NCBI RefSeq assembly: GCF_000012745.1
Contig: NC_007404.1
Location: 434,001 to 498,000, forward strand
From: Thiobacillus denitrificans ATCC 25259
GTDB lineage: Bacteria > Pseudomonadota > Gammaproteobacteria > Burkholderiales > Thiobacillaceae
DNA length: 64,000 nt
Reading direction: 5' to 3'
Part shown: in pieces, positions 1-10,964 of the stretch
Layout: every line of letters starts with the position of its first letter
How positions within the stretch are numbered: the first letter of the stretch is position 1
The notes under the pieces: generated by a model
What the model was told of the DNA's origin: nothing
The model's input: only the letters and a program-made list of their open reading frames with translations
Database searches by the model: none
Program-made: the position numbers and the translations under genes

Positions 1-2
1 AC

Positions 3-1979
3 AAGATCGGTGAAGTGCACGACGGCGCGGCGACCATGGACTGGATGGAGCAGGAGCAGGAGCGTGGGATCACCATCACCTCGGCGGCCACGACCTGTTT
101 CTGGAAGGGGATGGACGGCAAGTTCCCCGAGCATCGCATCAACATCATCGACACTCCTGGCCACGTCGACTTCACGATCGAAGTCGAGCGTTCGATGCGG
201 GTTCTCGACGGTGCGTGCATGGTCTATTGCGCGGTCGGTGGCGTGCAGCCGCAGTCCGAGACCGTCTGGCGTCAGGCCAACAAGTACGGCGTGCCGCGCC
301 TGGCCTTCGTCAACAAGATGGACCGCTCGGGTGCCGATTTCTTCAAGGTCTACGAGCAGATGCGTGCGCGTCTCAAGGCCAACCCGGTGCCGATCCAGGT
401 GCCGATTGGTGCCGAAGACAAGTTCGAGGGCGTGGTCGATCTCGTCAAGATGAAGGCTATCTACTGGGACGACGCGAGCCAGGGCATGAAGTTCGACCTG
501 CGCGACATCCCGGCGAATCTTGTGGACACGTGCAAGAAGTGGCGGGAAGCCATGCTCGAGGCGGCTGCGGAGTCGTCCGAGGAGTTGATGAACAAATACC
601 TCGAGGAGGGCGATCTTCCCGAGGCGGACATCATTGCCGCGCTGCGCGCGCGGACCATCGCCAGCGAAATCGTGCCGATGATGTGCGGCACCGCGTTCAA
701 GAACAAGGGCGTCCAGGCGATGCTCGACAAGGTCATCGAACTGATGCCGGCGCCGACCGACATCCCGCCGGTGAAAGGCGAGCTCGAGAATGGCGAGGCG
801 GGTGAGCGTCAGGCGACGGATGAGGAGAAGTTCTCGGCGCTGGCGTTCAAGGTGGCGACCGATCCTTATGTCGGTCAGTTGATTTTCTTCCGCGTCTATT
901 CGGGTGTGGTGAATTCCGGCGACACGATTTACAACCCGGTCAAGGGGCGCAAGGAGCGCATCGGCCGCATCCTGCAGATGCACGCGAACCAGCGCGAGGA
1001 GATCAAGGAAGTGCGTGCCGGTGACATCGCTGCGGCGGTCGGTCTGAAGGATGTGACCACTGGCGACACGCTGTGCGACCTCAACGCGCCTATCACGCTC
1101 GAGCGCATGGAGTTCCCTGAGCCGGTCATCCACGTCGCGGTCGAGCCGAAAACCAAGGCCGACCAGGAAAAAATGGGTATCGCGCTCGGCCGGTTGGCGC
1201 AAGAGGACCCGTCTTTCCGTGTGCGTACCGACGAAGAATCCGGGCAGACGATCATTTCGGGCATGGGCGAGCTTCATCTCGAGATTCTGGTCGATCGCAT
1301 GAAACGCGAATTCGGCGTCGAAGCCAACGTCGGTGCGCCTCAGGTCGCCTATCGTGAAGCGATCCGCAAGGAAGTCGAGCAGGAAGGCAAACACGCCAAG
1401 CAGTCGGGCGGTAAGGGCCAATACGGTCACGTGTGGATCAAGATGGGTCCCAACGAGGCTGGCAAAGGCTTCGAATTCATCGATGCGATCAAGGGTGGTA
1501 CCGTCCCGCGCGAATTCATTCCTGCTGTCGAGAAGGGCTTGCGGGAGGCGCTCAACAACGGTGTCCTCGCAGGCTTCCCGGTCGTCGACGTCAAGGTCAC
1601 GCTGTTCGACGGTTCCTACCACGATGTCGACTCGTCGGAACTCGCGTTCAAGCTTGCCGCGATCCTTGCGTTCAAGGACGGCATGCGCAAGGCAAGCCCG
1701 GTCCTGCTCGAGCCAATGATGGCCGTCGAGGTCGAGACGCCCGAAGACTACATGGGTGACGTCATGGGTGACTTGAACCGTCGCCGGGGCATCATCCAGG
1801 GCATGGACGACGCCGCCGGCATCAAGCTGGTCAAGGCCGAGGTGCCGCTCGCCGAGATGTTCGGCTACTCCACCGATCTGCGCTCGATGTCGCAGGGTCG
1901 CGCGACCTACTCGATGGAGTTCAAGCACTACTCGGAGGCGCCGAAGAGCGTCGCCGAAGCGATCATCGCCAAGAAATAA
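3..1979 (+). CDS. fusA: Elongation factor G (5' end outside window)
   Basis: Elongation factor G is the GTPase that drives tRNA and mRNA translocation on the ribosome. The window opens inside the gene: the first codons already lie in the switch I region ([15 protein letters not shown]), so about 40 N-terminal residues including the P-loop are missing. Visible are the G3 motif DTPGHVDF, the G4 motif NKMD and the domain IV stretch [11 protein letters not shown]. About 658 residues are seen of a family length near 700. The gene lies 28 bp before tuf, the str-operon order, so rpsL and rpsG are expected just upstream of the window. Confidence 0.97.
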   Translation, partial: KIGEVHDGAATMDWMEQEQERGITITSAATTCFWKGMDGKFPEHRINIIDTPGHVDFTIEVERSMRVLDGACMVYCAVGGVQPQSETVWRQANKYGVPRLAFVNKMDRSGADFFKVYEQMRARLKANPVPIQVPIGAEDKFEGVVDLVKMKAIYWDDASQGMKFDLRDIPANLVDTCKKWREAMLEAAAESSEELMNKYLEEGDLPEADIIAALRARTIASEIVPMMCGTAFKNKGVQAMLDKVIELMPAPTDIPPVKGELENGEAGERQATDEEKFSALAFKVATDPYVGQLIFFRVYSGVVNSGDTIYNPVKGRKERIGRILQMHANQREEIKEVRAGDIAAAVGLKDVTTGDTLCDLNAPITLERMEFPEPVIHVAVEPKTKADQEKMGIALGRLAQEDPSFRVRTDEESGQTIISGMGELHLEILVDRMKREFGVEANVGAPQVAYREAIRKEVEQEGKHAKQSGGKGQYGHVWIKMGPNEAGKGFEFIDAIKGGTVPREFIPAVEKGLREALNNGVLAGFPVVDVKVTLFDGSYHDVDSSELAFKLAAILAFKDGMRKASPVLLEPMMAVEVETPEDYMGDVMGDLNRRRGIIQGMDDAAGIKLVKAEVPLAEMFGYSTDLRSMSQGRATYSMEFKHYSEAPKSVAEAIIAKK

Positions 1980-2007
1980 TTTTGAGATCTCATTAGGGTA
2001 CTGAAAA

Positions 2008-3198
<1,191 letters not shown>

Positions 3199-3211
3199 TT
3201 AAGGCGCCATA

Positions 3212-3520
3212 ATGCAAAACCAGAAAATCCGCATCCGCCTGAAGGCGTTTGACTACAAACTGATCGACCAGTCGGCGCTCGAGATCGTGGAAACCGCCAA
3301 GCGCACCGGCGCGGTGGTCAAGGGCCCGGTTCCGCTGCCGACTTCGATCGAGCGTTTTGACGTGCTGCGCTCGCCGCACGTCAACAAGAGCTCGCGCGAC
3401 CAGTTCGAGATTCGCACGCACCGTCGTCTGATGGACATCATGGATCCGACCGACAAGACGGTCGACGCGTTGATGAAGCTGGATCTGCCGGCCGGCGTCG
3501 ACGTCGAAATCAAGTTGTAA
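3212..3520 (+). CDS. rpsJ: 30S ribosomal protein S10
   Basis: S10 is a head protein of the 30S subunit, and its free form with NusB takes part in rRNA antitermination. The 102-residue product matches family length and carries the typical stretches [14 protein letters not shown] and [11 protein letters not shown]. It follows tuf after 13 bp, so it is probably cotranscribed with the str genes. A 126-bp gap follows before rplC, and a promoter is readable there, so rpsJ may sit at the end of one transcription unit rather than the start of the next. Confidence 0.98.
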   Translation: MQNQKIRIRLKAFDYKLIDQSALEIVETAKRTGAVVKGPVPLPTSIERFDVLRSPHVNKSSRDQFEIRTHRRLMDIMDPTDKTVDALMKLDLPAGVDVEIKL

Positions 3521-3543
3521 AAAGCGGGCGGCGTACGTATAAT
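3515..3543 (+). promoter_or_regulatory. Candidate sigma70 promoter for rplC operon, -10 in hairpin loop
   Basis: TTGTAA at 3515-3520 overlaps the rpsJ stop codon. It is followed by a 17-bp spacer and a perfect TATAAT at 3538-3543. The -10 box lies in the loop of a perfect 7-bp inverted repeat, GGGCGGC (3526-3532) and GCCGCCC (3544-3550). The expected start near 3550 would leave a leader of about 97 nt before rplC. This is read directly from the sequence; activity is inferred. Confidence 0.6.
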
Positions 3544-3550
3544 GCCGCCC

Positions 3551-3646
3551 CTTCAGTCGTATCGAAAAGTCGCCGGTCAATTGTAATCGGCACCTACAAC
3601 CCTTGTCCGGCGCTGCGGCGCCGGGCTTGAGATAGGAAATACAAAG
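3551..3646 (+). promoter_or_regulatory. Structured leader upstream of rplC
   Basis: These 96 nt hold a stem-loop CCGGCGC/GCGCCGG (3607-3613 with 3618-3624, loop TGCG), followed by a purine-rich ribosome binding stretch (GATAGGAAAT) before the rplC start. In E. coli the S10 operon leader is the target of L4 autogenous control but sits upstream of rpsJ. A similar role for this leader is only a guess. Confidence 0.35.
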
Positions 3647-4291
3647 ATGAGTATCGGGCTCGTTGGCCGCAAGGTCGGCATGACCCGCATTTTTACCGAG
3701 AACGGGGCATCCGTTCCGGTGACTGTGCTGGAAATGTCCAACAATCGTGTGACGCAGGTTCGCACGCCAGAAAACGACGGCTATTCCGCGGTTCAGGTTG
3801 CCTACGGCAGCCGCCGCAACAGCCGTGTCAATAAATCCGAAGCCGGTCATTACGCCAAGGCGGGTGTCGACGCGGGCGAGCTGTTGCGTGAGTTCCGCGT
3901 TGCGGCCGACGTCGCTGCGCAGTACCAGCCGGGTGCTGCCGTGTCGGTCGAGGTGTTCCAGGCCGGGCAAAAGGTCGACGTGACGGGTGTCACGCAGGGC
4001 AAAGGCTTCGCCGGCACGATCAAGCGCCACAACTTCAAGTCGCAGCGCGCGAGTCACGGCAACTCCCGTTCGCACAACGTACCGGGTTCGATCGGCATGG
4101 CGCAGGACCCCGGTCGCGTGTTTCCGGGCAAGCGCATGTCGGGTCACATGGGTGCCGTATCCTGCACCAAGCAGAATCTCGAGGTCGTGCGCGTCGACGC
4201 TGAGCGGGGTCTGGTGCTGTTGAAGGGCGCGGTGCCGGGTTCCAAGGGTGGTCATGTCGTGGTGCGCCCGGCAGTGAAAGGGGGTGCCTAA
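3647..4291 (+). CDS. rplC: 50S ribosomal protein L3
   Basis: L3 is an early assembly protein of the 50S subunit whose central loop reaches toward the peptidyl transferase centre. The 214-residue product has the usual length and the conserved loop [13 protein letters not shown], followed by [20 protein letters not shown]. The glutamine in that stretch is the residue methylated by PrmB in enterobacteria. The gene begins a run of tightly packed genes: its stop overlaps the rplD start by one base. Confidence 0.98.
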   Translation: MSIGLVGRKVGMTRIFTENGASVPVTVLEMSNNRVTQVRTPENDGYSAVQVAYGSRRNSRVNKSEAGHYAKAGVDAGELLREFRVAADVAAQYQPGAAVSVEVFQAGQKVDVTGVTQGKGFAGTIKRHNFKSQRASHGNSRSHNVPGSIGMAQDPGRVFPGKRMSGHMGAVSCTKQNLEVVRVDAERGLVLLKGAVPGSKGGHVVVRPAVKGGA

Positions 4292-4908
4292 TGGATTTGA
4301 CGGTCATTAACGATCGGGGAGAGCAGGTCGCGAGCGTCGCCGCGTCCGACGAAACCTTCGGTCGCGATTACAACGAGGCGCTGGTCCATCAGGTTGTCAC
4401 CGCCTTTCAGGCCAATGCGCGCAGCGGTAACCGTGCGCAGCAGACGCGCGCCGAGGTCAGTGCATCGACGCACAAGCCGTGGCGGCAAAAGGGCACTGGC
4501 CGTGCGCGTTCCGGTCGTGCGTCGAGCCCGATCTGGCGCGGGGGTGGTGTGACCTTCCCGAACAAGCCGAACGAGAACTTCACGCACAAGGTGAACCGCA
4601 AGATGTATCGCGCCGGTCTGGCCGCGATCCTCTCCCAGCTTGCGCGTGAAGGCAAACTCAAGGTCGTCGAAAGCCTCGGCATTGAGTCGCCGAAGACCAA
4701 GTTGCTCGCGGGCAAGCTGAAGTCGATGGGCTACGGCAAGGTCATGATCATCGCCGACGCGATCGACGACAACCTGTGGCTGTCGTCGCGGAACCTGCCG
4801 AACGTCTACGTGGTCGAGCCGCATCAGGCGGACCCGTGGAGCCTGGTCAAATTCGGTAACGTGCTGATCACCAAGGCGGCGATCAAGCAGTTTGAGGAGA
4901 TGGTGTGA
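4291..4908 (+). CDS. rplD: 50S ribosomal protein L4
   Basis: L4 lines part of the nascent-peptide exit tunnel and in E. coli also represses the S10 operon. The 205-residue product shows the extended tunnel loop, [16 protein letters not shown] then [13 protein letters not shown]. The start overlaps the last base of the rplC stop, and the stop overlaps the rplW start, so translation of the three genes is probably coupled. Confidence 0.98.
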   Translation: MDLTVINDRGEQVASVAASDETFGRDYNEALVHQVVTAFQANARSGNRAQQTRAEVSASTHKPWRQKGTGRARSGRASSPIWRGGGVTFPNKPNENFTHKVNRKMYRAGLAAILSQLAREGKLKVVESLGIESPKTKLLAGKLKSMGYGKVMIIADAIDDNLWLSSRNLPNVYVVEPHQADPWSLVKFGNVLITKAAIKQFEEMV

Positions 4909-5213
4909 TGGGTGCGATCAGTCAGGAGCGTCTGCTCAAAGTCATTCTCGCGCCCGTGATCTCTGAGAAGAGTACGCGCGTGGCCGACAAGCTGAATCAA
5001 GTTGTGTTTCGTGTGTTGCCCGACGCGACCAAGCAGGAGATCGGCGCGGCTGTCGCCAGCCTGTTCAAGGTCGAGGTGGCGGGTGTGCAAGTGCTGAACG
5101 TCAAGGGCAAGGTCAAGCGCTCCGGGCGCGTCATGGGTCGCCGTGACAGCTGGAAGAAGGCGTATGTCACCCTGAAGCCGGGTCAGGACATCGACTTCGC
5201 GTCCGGTCAGTAA
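4908..5213 (+). CDS. rplW: 50S ribosomal protein L23
   Basis: L23 sits at the peptide exit site and docks trigger factor and SRP. The 101-residue product begins [21 protein letters not shown], the usual family N-terminus. ATG at 4908 is chosen because GAGGAG (4894-4899) lies 8 nt upstream and the ATG overlaps the rplD stop as TGATG. A GTG three bases earlier (4905) is the alternative and would add one residue. Confidence 0.96.
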   Translation: MGAISQERLLKVILAPVISEKSTRVADKLNQVVFRVLPDATKQEIGAAVASLFKVEVAGVQVLNVKGKVKRSGRVMGRRDSWKKAYVTLKPGQDIDFASGQ

Positions 5214-5224
5214 GGGAGATCACC

Positions 5225-6052
5225 ATGGCACTGATTAAAGTCAAACCCACCTCTGCCGGTCGCCGCGCCGTCGTCAAGGTCGTCACGCCCGGGCTGCACA
5301 AGGGCAAGCCGCTTGCCGCACTGCTCGAGCCGAAGAAGCGTGGCTCCGGCCGCAACAACAACGGCCACATCACGGTCCGCCACAAGGGCGGCGGCCACAA
5401 GCAGCACTACCGCGTTGTCGATTTCCGTCGCAACAAGGACGGCATCCCGGCGAAGGTCGAGCGTATCGAGTACGATCCCAACCGCTCGGCACACCTGGCG
5501 CTGCTGTGCTACGCCGACGGCGAGCGTCGCTACATCATCGCGCCGCGGGGCATCGCGGTTGGCGCGCAGCTCGTGAACGGCGTCGAGGCCCCGATCAAGG
5601 CGGGCAACTGCCTGCCGCTGCGCAGCATTCCGGTGGGTAGCACCGTGCACTGCGTCGAGATGATGCCCGGCAAGGGAGCTCAGATCGCGCGTTCGGCGGG
5701 TACCTCGGTCCAGCTGCTGGCGCGCGAGGGCAGCTACGCTCAGCTCCGTCTGCGTTCGGGCGAGATCCGCAAGGTGCACGTCGACTGCCGCGCGACGCTC
5801 GGCGAGTGCGGCAATGAAGAGCACAGCCTGCGTTCGATCGGCAAGGCCGGCGCGAGTCGCTGGCGCGGTATCCGCCCGACCGTCCGTGGTGTCGTGATGA
5901 ACCCGGTCGATCACCCGCACGGCGGTGGCGAGGGGCGCACGGCTGCCGGTCGGCATCCGGTCAGCCCGTGGGGTACGCCGACCAAGGGCTACCGTACCCG
6001 CAGCAACAAGCGCACCTCCAACATGATCGTCCGCCGCCGTCACGCGCGCTGA
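5225..6052 (+). CDS. rplB: 50S ribosomal protein L2
   Basis: L2 is a core 50S protein needed for subunit association and peptidyl transfer. The 275-residue product is full length. It carries the highly conserved C-terminal segment [15 protein letters not shown], including the histidine long linked to activity, then [17 protein letters not shown]. It lies 11 bp after rplW, with a GGGAG ribosome binding site just before the start. Confidence 0.98.
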   Translation: MALIKVKPTSAGRRAVVKVVTPGLHKGKPLAALLEPKKRGSGRNNNGHITVRHKGGGHKQHYRVVDFRRNKDGIPAKVERIEYDPNRSAHLALLCYADGERRYIIAPRGIAVGAQLVNGVEAPIKAGNCLPLRSIPVGSTVHCVEMMPGKGAQIARSAGTSVQLLAREGSYAQLRLRSGEIRKVHVDCRATLGECGNEEHSLRSIGKAGASRWRGIRPTVRGVVMNPVDHPHGGGEGRTAAGRHPVSPWGTPTKGYRTRSNKRTSNMIVRRRHAR

Positions 6053-6067
6053 TTGAGGTAGAAAGAT

Positions 6068-6343
6068 ATGGCACGTTCTATTAAAAAAGGCCCGTTTGTC
6101 GACGGGCATCTGCTGAAGAAGGTCGAGGCGGTTCGCGGCTCCAACGACAAGCGCCCGATCAAGACCTGGTCGCGTCGTTCGACCGTGTTGCCCGACTTCA
6201 TCGGCCTCACGATCGCCGTGCACAACGGGCGCCAGCATGTGCCGGTCTTCGTGACCGAGAACATGGTCGGACACAAGCTGGGCGAGTTTTCGCTGACGCG
6301 TACCTTCAAGGGCCACGTCGCGGACAAGAAGGCGAAGAAATAA
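6068..6343 (+). CDS. rpsS: 30S ribosomal protein S19
   Basis: S19 is a 30S head protein that contacts the A-site finger of the large subunit. The 91-residue product has family length and starts [18 protein letters not shown], with the conserved [19 protein letters not shown] in the middle. It lies 15 bp after rplB and 7 bp before rplV, in the conserved S10-operon order. Confidence 0.98.
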
Positions 6344-6350
6344 GGAGCGC

Positions 6351-6683
6351 ATGATGGAAGTTTCTGCGATTTTGCGTGGTACCCGCCTGTCCGCACAGAA
6401 AGGCCGTCTGGTCGCCGACCAGATCCGTGGCCTGCGCGTGGAGAAGGCGCTGAATATTCTGGCGTTCAGCCCCAAGAAGGGCGCCGGCATCATCAAGAAG
6501 GTGCTCGAGTCGGCGATCGCCAACGCCGAGCACAATGAAGGTGCCGACATCGACGCCCTGAAGGTCAAGACGATTTATGTCGACCAGGGCTCCGTGCTGA
6601 AGCGCTTCACCGCCCGCGCCAAAGGCCGTGGCAACCGTATTAGCAAACCGACCTGTCACATCACCGTGACGGTCGGCGATTAA
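6351..6683 (+). CDS. rplV: 50S ribosomal protein L22
   Basis: L22 forms a constriction of the peptide exit tunnel with its long beta hairpin. The 110-residue product shows the typical [14 protein letters not shown] and the hairpin [13 protein letters not shown]. The gene begins with two consecutive ATG codons; the first is used here, 5 bp after a GGAG site. A start three bases later is equally possible. Confidence 0.97.
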   Translation: MMEVSAILRGTRLSAQKGRLVADQIRGLRVEKALNILAFSPKKGAGIIKKVLESAIANAEHNEGADIDALKVKTIYVDQGSVLKRFTARAKGRGNRISKPTCHITVTVGD

Positions 6684-6694
6684 GGAAGCGCGCG

Positions 6695-7399
6695 ATGGGA
6701 CAAAAAATACATCCGATTGGATTCCGCCTCGGTGTTCAGCGCATCTGGACGGCCAAGTGGTATGGCTCGAACCGTAATTTCTCCGACACGCTGCTCGAAG
6801 ACATCAAGGTTCGCGATTACCTGAAGAAGAAGCTCTCGCACGCCTCGGTCTCGAAGGTGCTCATCGAGCGTCCGGCGAAGAACGCGCGGATCACAATCTT
6901 CAGTGGTCGCCCCGGTGTCGTGATCGGCAAGAAGGGTGAGGACATCGAGGTGCTGCGCGGCGAACTCGCGCGACTGATGTCGGTGCCGGTGCACGTCAAC
7001 ATCGAAGAAGTGCGCAAGCCCGAGACCGATGCGCAGATCGTCGCCGACGGCATCGCCCAGCAGCTCGAGAAGCGTGTCATGTTCCGCCGTGCCATGAAGC
7101 GCGCGATGCAAAACGCGATGCGCCTCGGCGCCCAGGGCATCAAGATCATGAGCTCGGGTCGTCTGAACGGCGCCGAGATCGCGCGTACCGAGTGGTACCG
7201 TGAAGGCCGCGTGCCGCTCCATACCCTGCGTGCCGAAATCGACTACGGTTTCGCGGAAGCCAAGACCACCTACGGGATCATCGGGATCAAGGTTTGGGTA
7301 TACAAAGGCGATGCATTGACCCGCGGTGAGCAGCCTGCAGCTGCCGAACAGGAAAAGCGCGGCAAGAAATCAGGAGTGAAACATGCTGCAGCCAGCTAG
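6695..7399 (+). CDS. rpsC: 30S ribosomal protein S3
   Basis: S3 lines the mRNA entry channel of the 30S subunit. The 234-residue product starts [13 protein letters not shown] and has the KH domain signature [14 protein letters not shown]. Its C-terminal tail is alanine- and lysine-rich. The last 17 bp overlap the beginning of rplP in another frame, a common arrangement here that suggests coupled translation. Confidence 0.98.
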   Translation: MGQKIHPIGFRLGVQRIWTAKWYGSNRNFSDTLLEDIKVRDYLKKKLSHASVSKVLIERPAKNARITIFSGRPGVVIGKKGEDIEVLRGELARLMSVPVHVNIEEVRKPETDAQIVADGIAQQLEKRVMFRRAMKRAMQNAMRLGAQGIKIMSSGRLNGAEIARTEWYREGRVPLHTLRAEIDYGFAEAKTTYGIIGIKVWVYKGDALTRGEQPAAAEQEKRGKKSGVKHAAAS

Positions 7400-7799
7400 A
7401 AGAAAATTCCGCAAGGAACAGAAAGGCCGCAACACCGGCCTCGCAACCCGCGGTGCCGACGTGAGCTTCGGCGACTTCGGCCTGAAGGCCGTTGGCCGGG
7501 GCCGCCTGACCGCGCGCCAGATCGAGGCGGCGCGTCGCGCGATGACGCGCCACATCAAGCGCGGCGGCCGGATCTGGATCCGCATTTTCCCGGACAAACC
7601 GATTTCGCGTAAACCCGCCGAAGTGCGGATGGGTAACGGCAAGGGCGCGCCCGAGTACTACGTGGCGGAAATCCAGCCGGGCAAGGTGTTGTACGAGATG
7701 GACGGCGTGAACGAACAGCTGGCCCGCGAGGCGTTCCGCTTGGCAGCGGCGAAGCTGCCGATCGCGACCACGTTCGTCACGCGCCTGATCGGGAGTTAA
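7383..7799 (+). CDS. rplP: 50S ribosomal protein L16
   Basis: L16 helps shape the A site of the 50S subunit and is a late assembly protein. The 138-residue product begins [17 protein letters not shown], the usual N-terminus, and has [17 protein letters not shown] and the conserved [15 protein letters not shown]. The start lies inside the last 17 bp of rpsC. rpmC follows after 3 bp. Confidence 0.98.
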   Translation: MLQPARRKFRKEQKGRNTGLATRGADVSFGDFGLKAVGRGRLTARQIEAARRAMTRHIKRGGRIWIRIFPDKPISRKPAEVRMGNGKGAPEYYVAEIQPGKVLYEMDGVNEQLAREAFRLAAAKLPIATTFVTRLIGS

Positions 7800-7802
7800 G
7801 CG

Positions 7803-7997
7803 ATGAATGCAAAAGAAATGCGCGGCAAGGAAGCCGCGGAGTTGAAGCAGGAGCTCGAATCCCTGCTGCGCGCCCACTTTGCGCTGCGCATGCAGGTGGC
7901 CACCCAGCAATCGAACAAGACCGCTGATCTCGGCAAGTTGCGCCGCGATATTGCGCGGGTCAAGACCATTATGCGCGAGAAGGCGGGTCAAGCATGA
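7803..7997 (+). CDS. rpmC: 50S ribosomal protein L29
   Basis: L29 is a small two-helix protein near the tunnel exit, next to L23. The 64-residue product has the family pattern [19 protein letters not shown] and ends in a helical stretch [14 protein letters not shown]. Its stop overlaps the rpsQ start (ATGA), so the two are probably translated together. Confidence 0.97.
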   Translation: MNAKEMRGKEAAELKQELESLLRAHFALRMQVATQQSNKTADLGKLRRDIARVKTIMREKAGQA

Positions 7998-8257
7998 GTG
8001 AAATCAAGAAGGTGGTGCGCACGCTCACCGGGCGTGTCGTGAGCGACAAGATGAACAAGACGGTGACGGTGCTGGTCGAGCGTCGCGTCAAGCACCCGGT
8101 GATCGGCAAGGTGATCCGGATGTCGAAGAAGTACCACGCGCACGACGAAAACAACGAGTGCCACGAGGGCGATACGGTGCAGATCGAGGAGTCGCGCAAG
8201 CTGTCGCGCACCAAGGCCTGGACCGTCAGCAAGCTGGTCGAGCGCGCGCGCGTATAA
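7994..8257 (+). CDS. rpsQ: 30S ribosomal protein S17
   Basis: S17 is a primary 16S rRNA-binding protein with an OB fold. The 87-residue product shows [25 protein letters not shown] and the later [16 protein letters not shown]. It is the last gene before a 182-bp gap that contains the next promoter, matching the S10/spc operon border of E. coli. Confidence 0.97.
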   Translation: MSEIKKVVRTLTGRVVSDKMNKTVTVLVERRVKHPVIGKVIRMSKKYHAHDENNECHEGDTVQIEESRKLSRTKAWTVSKLVERARV

Positions 8258-8261
8258 GCGC

Positions 8262-8290
8262 TTGCACGAGTTGCACGAACCCGGTATAGT
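8262..8290 (+). promoter_or_regulatory. Candidate spc-operon promoter, -10 fills a hairpin loop
   Basis: TTGCAC at 8262-8267, a 17-bp spacer and TATAGT at 8285-8290. The -10 box occupies the 7-nt loop of a perfect inverted repeat, AACCCGG (8278-8284) and CCGGGTT (8292-8298), which runs into TTTT. In RNA made by readthrough from rpsQ the repeat would look like a short terminator; as DNA it frames the promoter. E. coli also has its spc promoter between rpsQ and rplN. Confidence 0.55.
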
Positions 8291-8298
8291 GCCGGGTT

Positions 8299-8439
8299 TT
8301 CCGGTTGGTGAGCCGGTAGGTGTGTTCCCGGTTCGCTGACTCAACATTCCGCTCTGGCGGAATTTCTCCCGAACGGGTTCCAAAACTGGCCGCCGCTGTG
8401 TTTGATTAACGCGTGGTGGATAAAGTTGGAGGCAATTAA
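8299..8439 (+). promoter_or_regulatory. Structured 5' leader of rplN
   Basis: This leader of about 140 nt contains CCGGTT/AGCCGG (loop GGTG) near its start. A perfect 7-bp stem ATTCCGC/GCGGAAT follows (8346-8352 with 8357-8363, loop TCTG) and runs into TTT. A GGAGG ribosome binding site lies just before rplN. No open frame is convincing in it. A regulatory role is plausible but not shown. Confidence 0.35.
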
Positions 8440-8808
8440 ATGATTCAGATGCAGTCCGTATTGGACGTGGCTGACAACACGGGTGCGCGCTCGGTTATGT
8501 GCATCAAAGTGTTGGGCGGCAGTCATCGCCGCTACGCCGGCGTGGGCGACATTATCAAGGTCAGCATCAAGGACGCTGCGCCGCGTGGACGTGTCAAGAA
8601 GGGCGACGTGTACAACGCCGTCGTCGTGCGTACCGCCAAGGGTGTGCGTCGCCCGGATGGTTCGCTCGTCCGCTTCGACGGCAACGCAGCGGTGCTGCTC
8701 AACAACAAACTCGAGCCGATCGGTACCCGCATCTTCGGGCCGGTCACCCGTGAATTGCGTACCGAGAAGTTCATGAAGATCGTCTCGCTGGCGCCCGAGG
8801 TTCTGTGA
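8440..8808 (+). CDS. rplN: 50S ribosomal protein L14
   Basis: L14 lies at the subunit interface of the 50S particle. The 122-residue product is full length and highly conserved, beginning [17 protein letters not shown] and carrying FGPVTRELR near the C-terminus. It is the first gene of the spc operon, downstream of a readable promoter and a structured leader. A GGAGG ribosome binding site lies 8 nt before the start. Confidence 0.98.
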   Translation: MIQMQSVLDVADNTGARSVMCIKVLGGSHRRYAGVGDIIKVSIKDAAPRGRVKKGDVYNAVVVRTAKGVRRPDGSLVRFDGNAAVLLNNKLEPIGTRIFGPVTRELRTEKFMKIVSLAPEVL

Positions 8809-8817
8809 GAGGCAATC

Positions 8818-9141
8818 ATGGCACGTATTCGTAAAAGCGATCAGGTCATCATCCTGGCCGGCAAGGACAAGGGCAAACGCGGCACCGTGTTGCGCGTGCT
8901 CGACGATGGCCATCTGGTGGTCGAGGGTGTGAATCGCGTCAAGAAGCACCAGAAGCCCAATCCGATGCGCAACATCCAGGGCGGCATTGTCGAGAAGGAA
9001 ATGCCGATCGACGCGTCCAACGTCGCGCTGTTCAATCCCGCGACACAAAAGGCCGATCGCGTGGGTTCCAAGGTGCTGGAGGACGGCCGCAAGGTGCGCG
9101 TGTTCAAGTCCAACGGCGAAATGGTTGACGCACAGGGGTAA
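8818..9141 (+). CDS. rplX: 50S ribosomal protein L24
   Basis: L24 is an assembly initiator of the 50S subunit. The 107-residue product has the KOW-like stretch [20 protein letters not shown] near the N-terminus and [17 protein letters not shown] in the middle. It is 9 bp after rplN and 2 bp before rplE, the conserved spc order. Confidence 0.97.
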   Translation: MARIRKSDQVIILAGKDKGKRGTVLRVLDDGHLVVEGVNRVKKHQKPNPMRNIQGGIVEKEMPIDASNVALFNPATQKADRVGSKVLEDGRKVRVFKSNGEMVDAQG

Positions 9142-9143
9142 TC

Positions 9144-9683
9144 ATGGCGCGTTTTCAAGAGTTTTATCGTGAGACGGTGGTGCCGAAACTGATCGAGCAG
9201 TTCGGCTACAAGTCCGTCATGGAAGTCCCTCGCATCCAGAAGATCACCCTGAACATGGGTGTGGGCGAGGCGGTGGCCGACAAGAAGGTCATGGACCACG
9301 CGGTCGCCGACATGCAGAAGATCGCGGGGCAGAAGCCGGTCGTTACCAAGTCGAAGAAGTCGATCGCGGGCTTCAAGATCCGCGAGAACTACCCGGTTGG
9401 CTGCATGGTCACCCTGCGCCGCGGGCAGATGTACGAGTTCCTCGATCGTCTCGTGACTGTCGCGCTGCCGCGTGTTCGCGACTTTCGTGGTGTTTCCGGC
9501 AAGTCCTTCGATGGCCGTGGCAACTACAACATGGGCATCAAGGAACAGATCATCTTCCCGGAGATCGAGTACGACAAGATCGATGCGTTGCGTGGGATGA
9601 ACATCACGATCACCACCACCGCGAAGACTGATGATGAAGCGCGCGCATTGCTCGCCGCCTTCAGTTTCCCGTTCAAGAATTGA
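9144..9683 (+). CDS. rplE: 50S ribosomal protein L5
   Basis: L5 binds 5S rRNA and forms an intersubunit bridge. The 179-residue product has the typical [11 protein letters not shown], the [17 protein letters not shown] stretch and the C-terminal [20 protein letters not shown]. It lies 2 bp after rplX and 7 bp before rpsN. Confidence 0.98.
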
Positions 9684-9690
9684 GGTAGGC

Positions 9691-9996
9691 ATGGCCAAGT
9701 TATCCTTGATCAACCGTGAAGAAAAGCGCGCGCGCCTGGTGAAGAAGTACGCTGCCAAGCGGGCCGAGCTCAAGGCTGTGATTGCCAACGTGCAGACCAG
9801 CGACGAAGACCGTGCGGCCGCCTACAAGGCGCTGCAGGAACTGCCGCGCAACGCGAGCCCGGTGCGTCAGCGCAACCGCTGCCAGTTGACCGGGCGTCCG
9901 CGGGGTGTTTTCAGCAAGTTCGGCCTCGCACGCGGCAAGCTGCGTGAGTACGCGATGCGCGGCGAGATTCCCGGCATCGTCAAGGCAAGCTGGTAA
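9691..9996 (+). CDS. rpsN: 30S ribosomal protein S14 (zinc-free form)
   Basis: S14 is a 30S head protein. The 101-residue product begins [19 protein letters not shown] and ends [11 protein letters not shown]. It is the long form without the CxxC zinc motifs of the short S14. The ATG at 9691 is chosen because GAGGTAG precedes it and the family N-terminus starts there, although the frame stays open upstream to 9631. Confidence 0.97.
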
Positions 9997-10008
9997 GGGG
10001 GAGACGAT

Positions 10009-10404
10009 ATGAGTATGAGTGATCCCATCGCGGACATGCTGACCCGCATCCGCAATGCGCAGCAGGTAGAGAAGATGGCGGTGTCGATGCCGTCGTCCAA
10101 GGTCAAGGTGGCTATCGCCAAGGTCCTGAAGGACGAGGGCTACATCGAAGACTTCGCGGTTCGAGGCGAAGCCGGCAAGCCGGAACTCGAATTGCAGCTC
10201 AAGTATTACGCCGGCCGCCCGGTCATCGAGCACATCGAGCGCGTGAGCAAGCCCGGTCTGCGCATCTACAAAGGTGCCGGGGATCTGCCCCGCGTGAAGA
10301 ACGGCCTCGGCGTCGCGATCGTCTCGACTTCGAGCGGCGTGATGACCGATCGGCACGCACGCGCCAAGGGCGTCGGTGGCGAAGTCCTGTGCTTCGTTGC
10401 GTAA
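10009..10404 (+). CDS. rpsH: 30S ribosomal protein S8
   Basis: S8 is a primary 16S rRNA binder and, in E. coli, the translational repressor of the spc operon. The 131-residue product has [15 protein letters not shown] at the N-terminus and the C-terminal signature [23 protein letters not shown]. Two in-frame ATG codons lie six bases apart; the first is used because GGGGAG sits about 5 nt upstream. Confidence 0.98.
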   Translation: MSMSDPIADMLTRIRNAQQVEKMAVSMPSSKVKVAIAKVLKDEGYIEDFAVRGEAGKPELELQLKYYAGRPVIEHIERVSKPGLRIYKGAGDLPRVKNGLGVAIVSTSSGVMTDRHARAKGVGGEVLCFVA

Positions 10405-10416
10405 GGGGAAACGGAT

Positions 10417-10947
10417 ATGTCACGTGTAGCGAATAATCCCATTACGGTCCCGAAGGGCGTCGAAGTGACGCTCGGTGACGGTATCGCCGTCAAGGGCCCG
10501 CTCGGCTCGATGAGCCAGCCGATGTCGTCGGACGTCACGGTGGCGCTGAACGATGGCGTGCTGACCTTCGCACCCGTAGGTTCGAGCATCCAGGCGAACG
10601 CGATGGCCGGTACCCTGCGCGCATTGGTGAACAACATGGTGCAAGGCGTCTCCAAGGGCTTCGAGCGGAAACTCACCCTGGTCGGCGTCGGCTACCGCGC
10701 GCAGGCCCAGGGCGACGCACTCAACCTGAGCCTCGGTTTCTCGCATCCTGTCGTCCACAAGATGCCGGCCGGCATCAAGGTCGAGACGCCGACGCAGACC
10801 GAAATCGTCATCAAGGGCATCGATCGCCAGGCCGTCGGACAGGTCGCCGCGGACGTGCGCGCGTATCGTCCGCCCGAGCCCTACAAGGGCAAGGGTGTGC
10901 GCTACAGCGACGAAGTGGTCATCAAGAAAGAGACCAAGAAGAAGTAA
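10417..10947 (+). CDS. rplF: 50S ribosomal protein L6
   Basis: L6 lies near the factor-binding site of the 50S subunit. The 176-residue product has two repeated domains, an N-terminus [16 protein letters not shown], and the conserved C-terminal motif [13 protein letters not shown]. It lies 12 bp after rpsH in the standard spc order. Confidence 0.98.
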   Translation: MSRVANNPITVPKGVEVTLGDGIAVKGPLGSMSQPMSSDVTVALNDGVLTFAPVGSSIQANAMAGTLRALVNNMVQGVSKGFERKLTLVGVGYRAQAQGDALNLSLGFSHPVVHKMPAGIKVETPTQTEIVIKGIDRQAVGQVAADVRAYRPPEPYKGKGVRYSDEVVIKKETKKK

Positions 10948-10964
10948 AGGCTTAAGGACACAGA

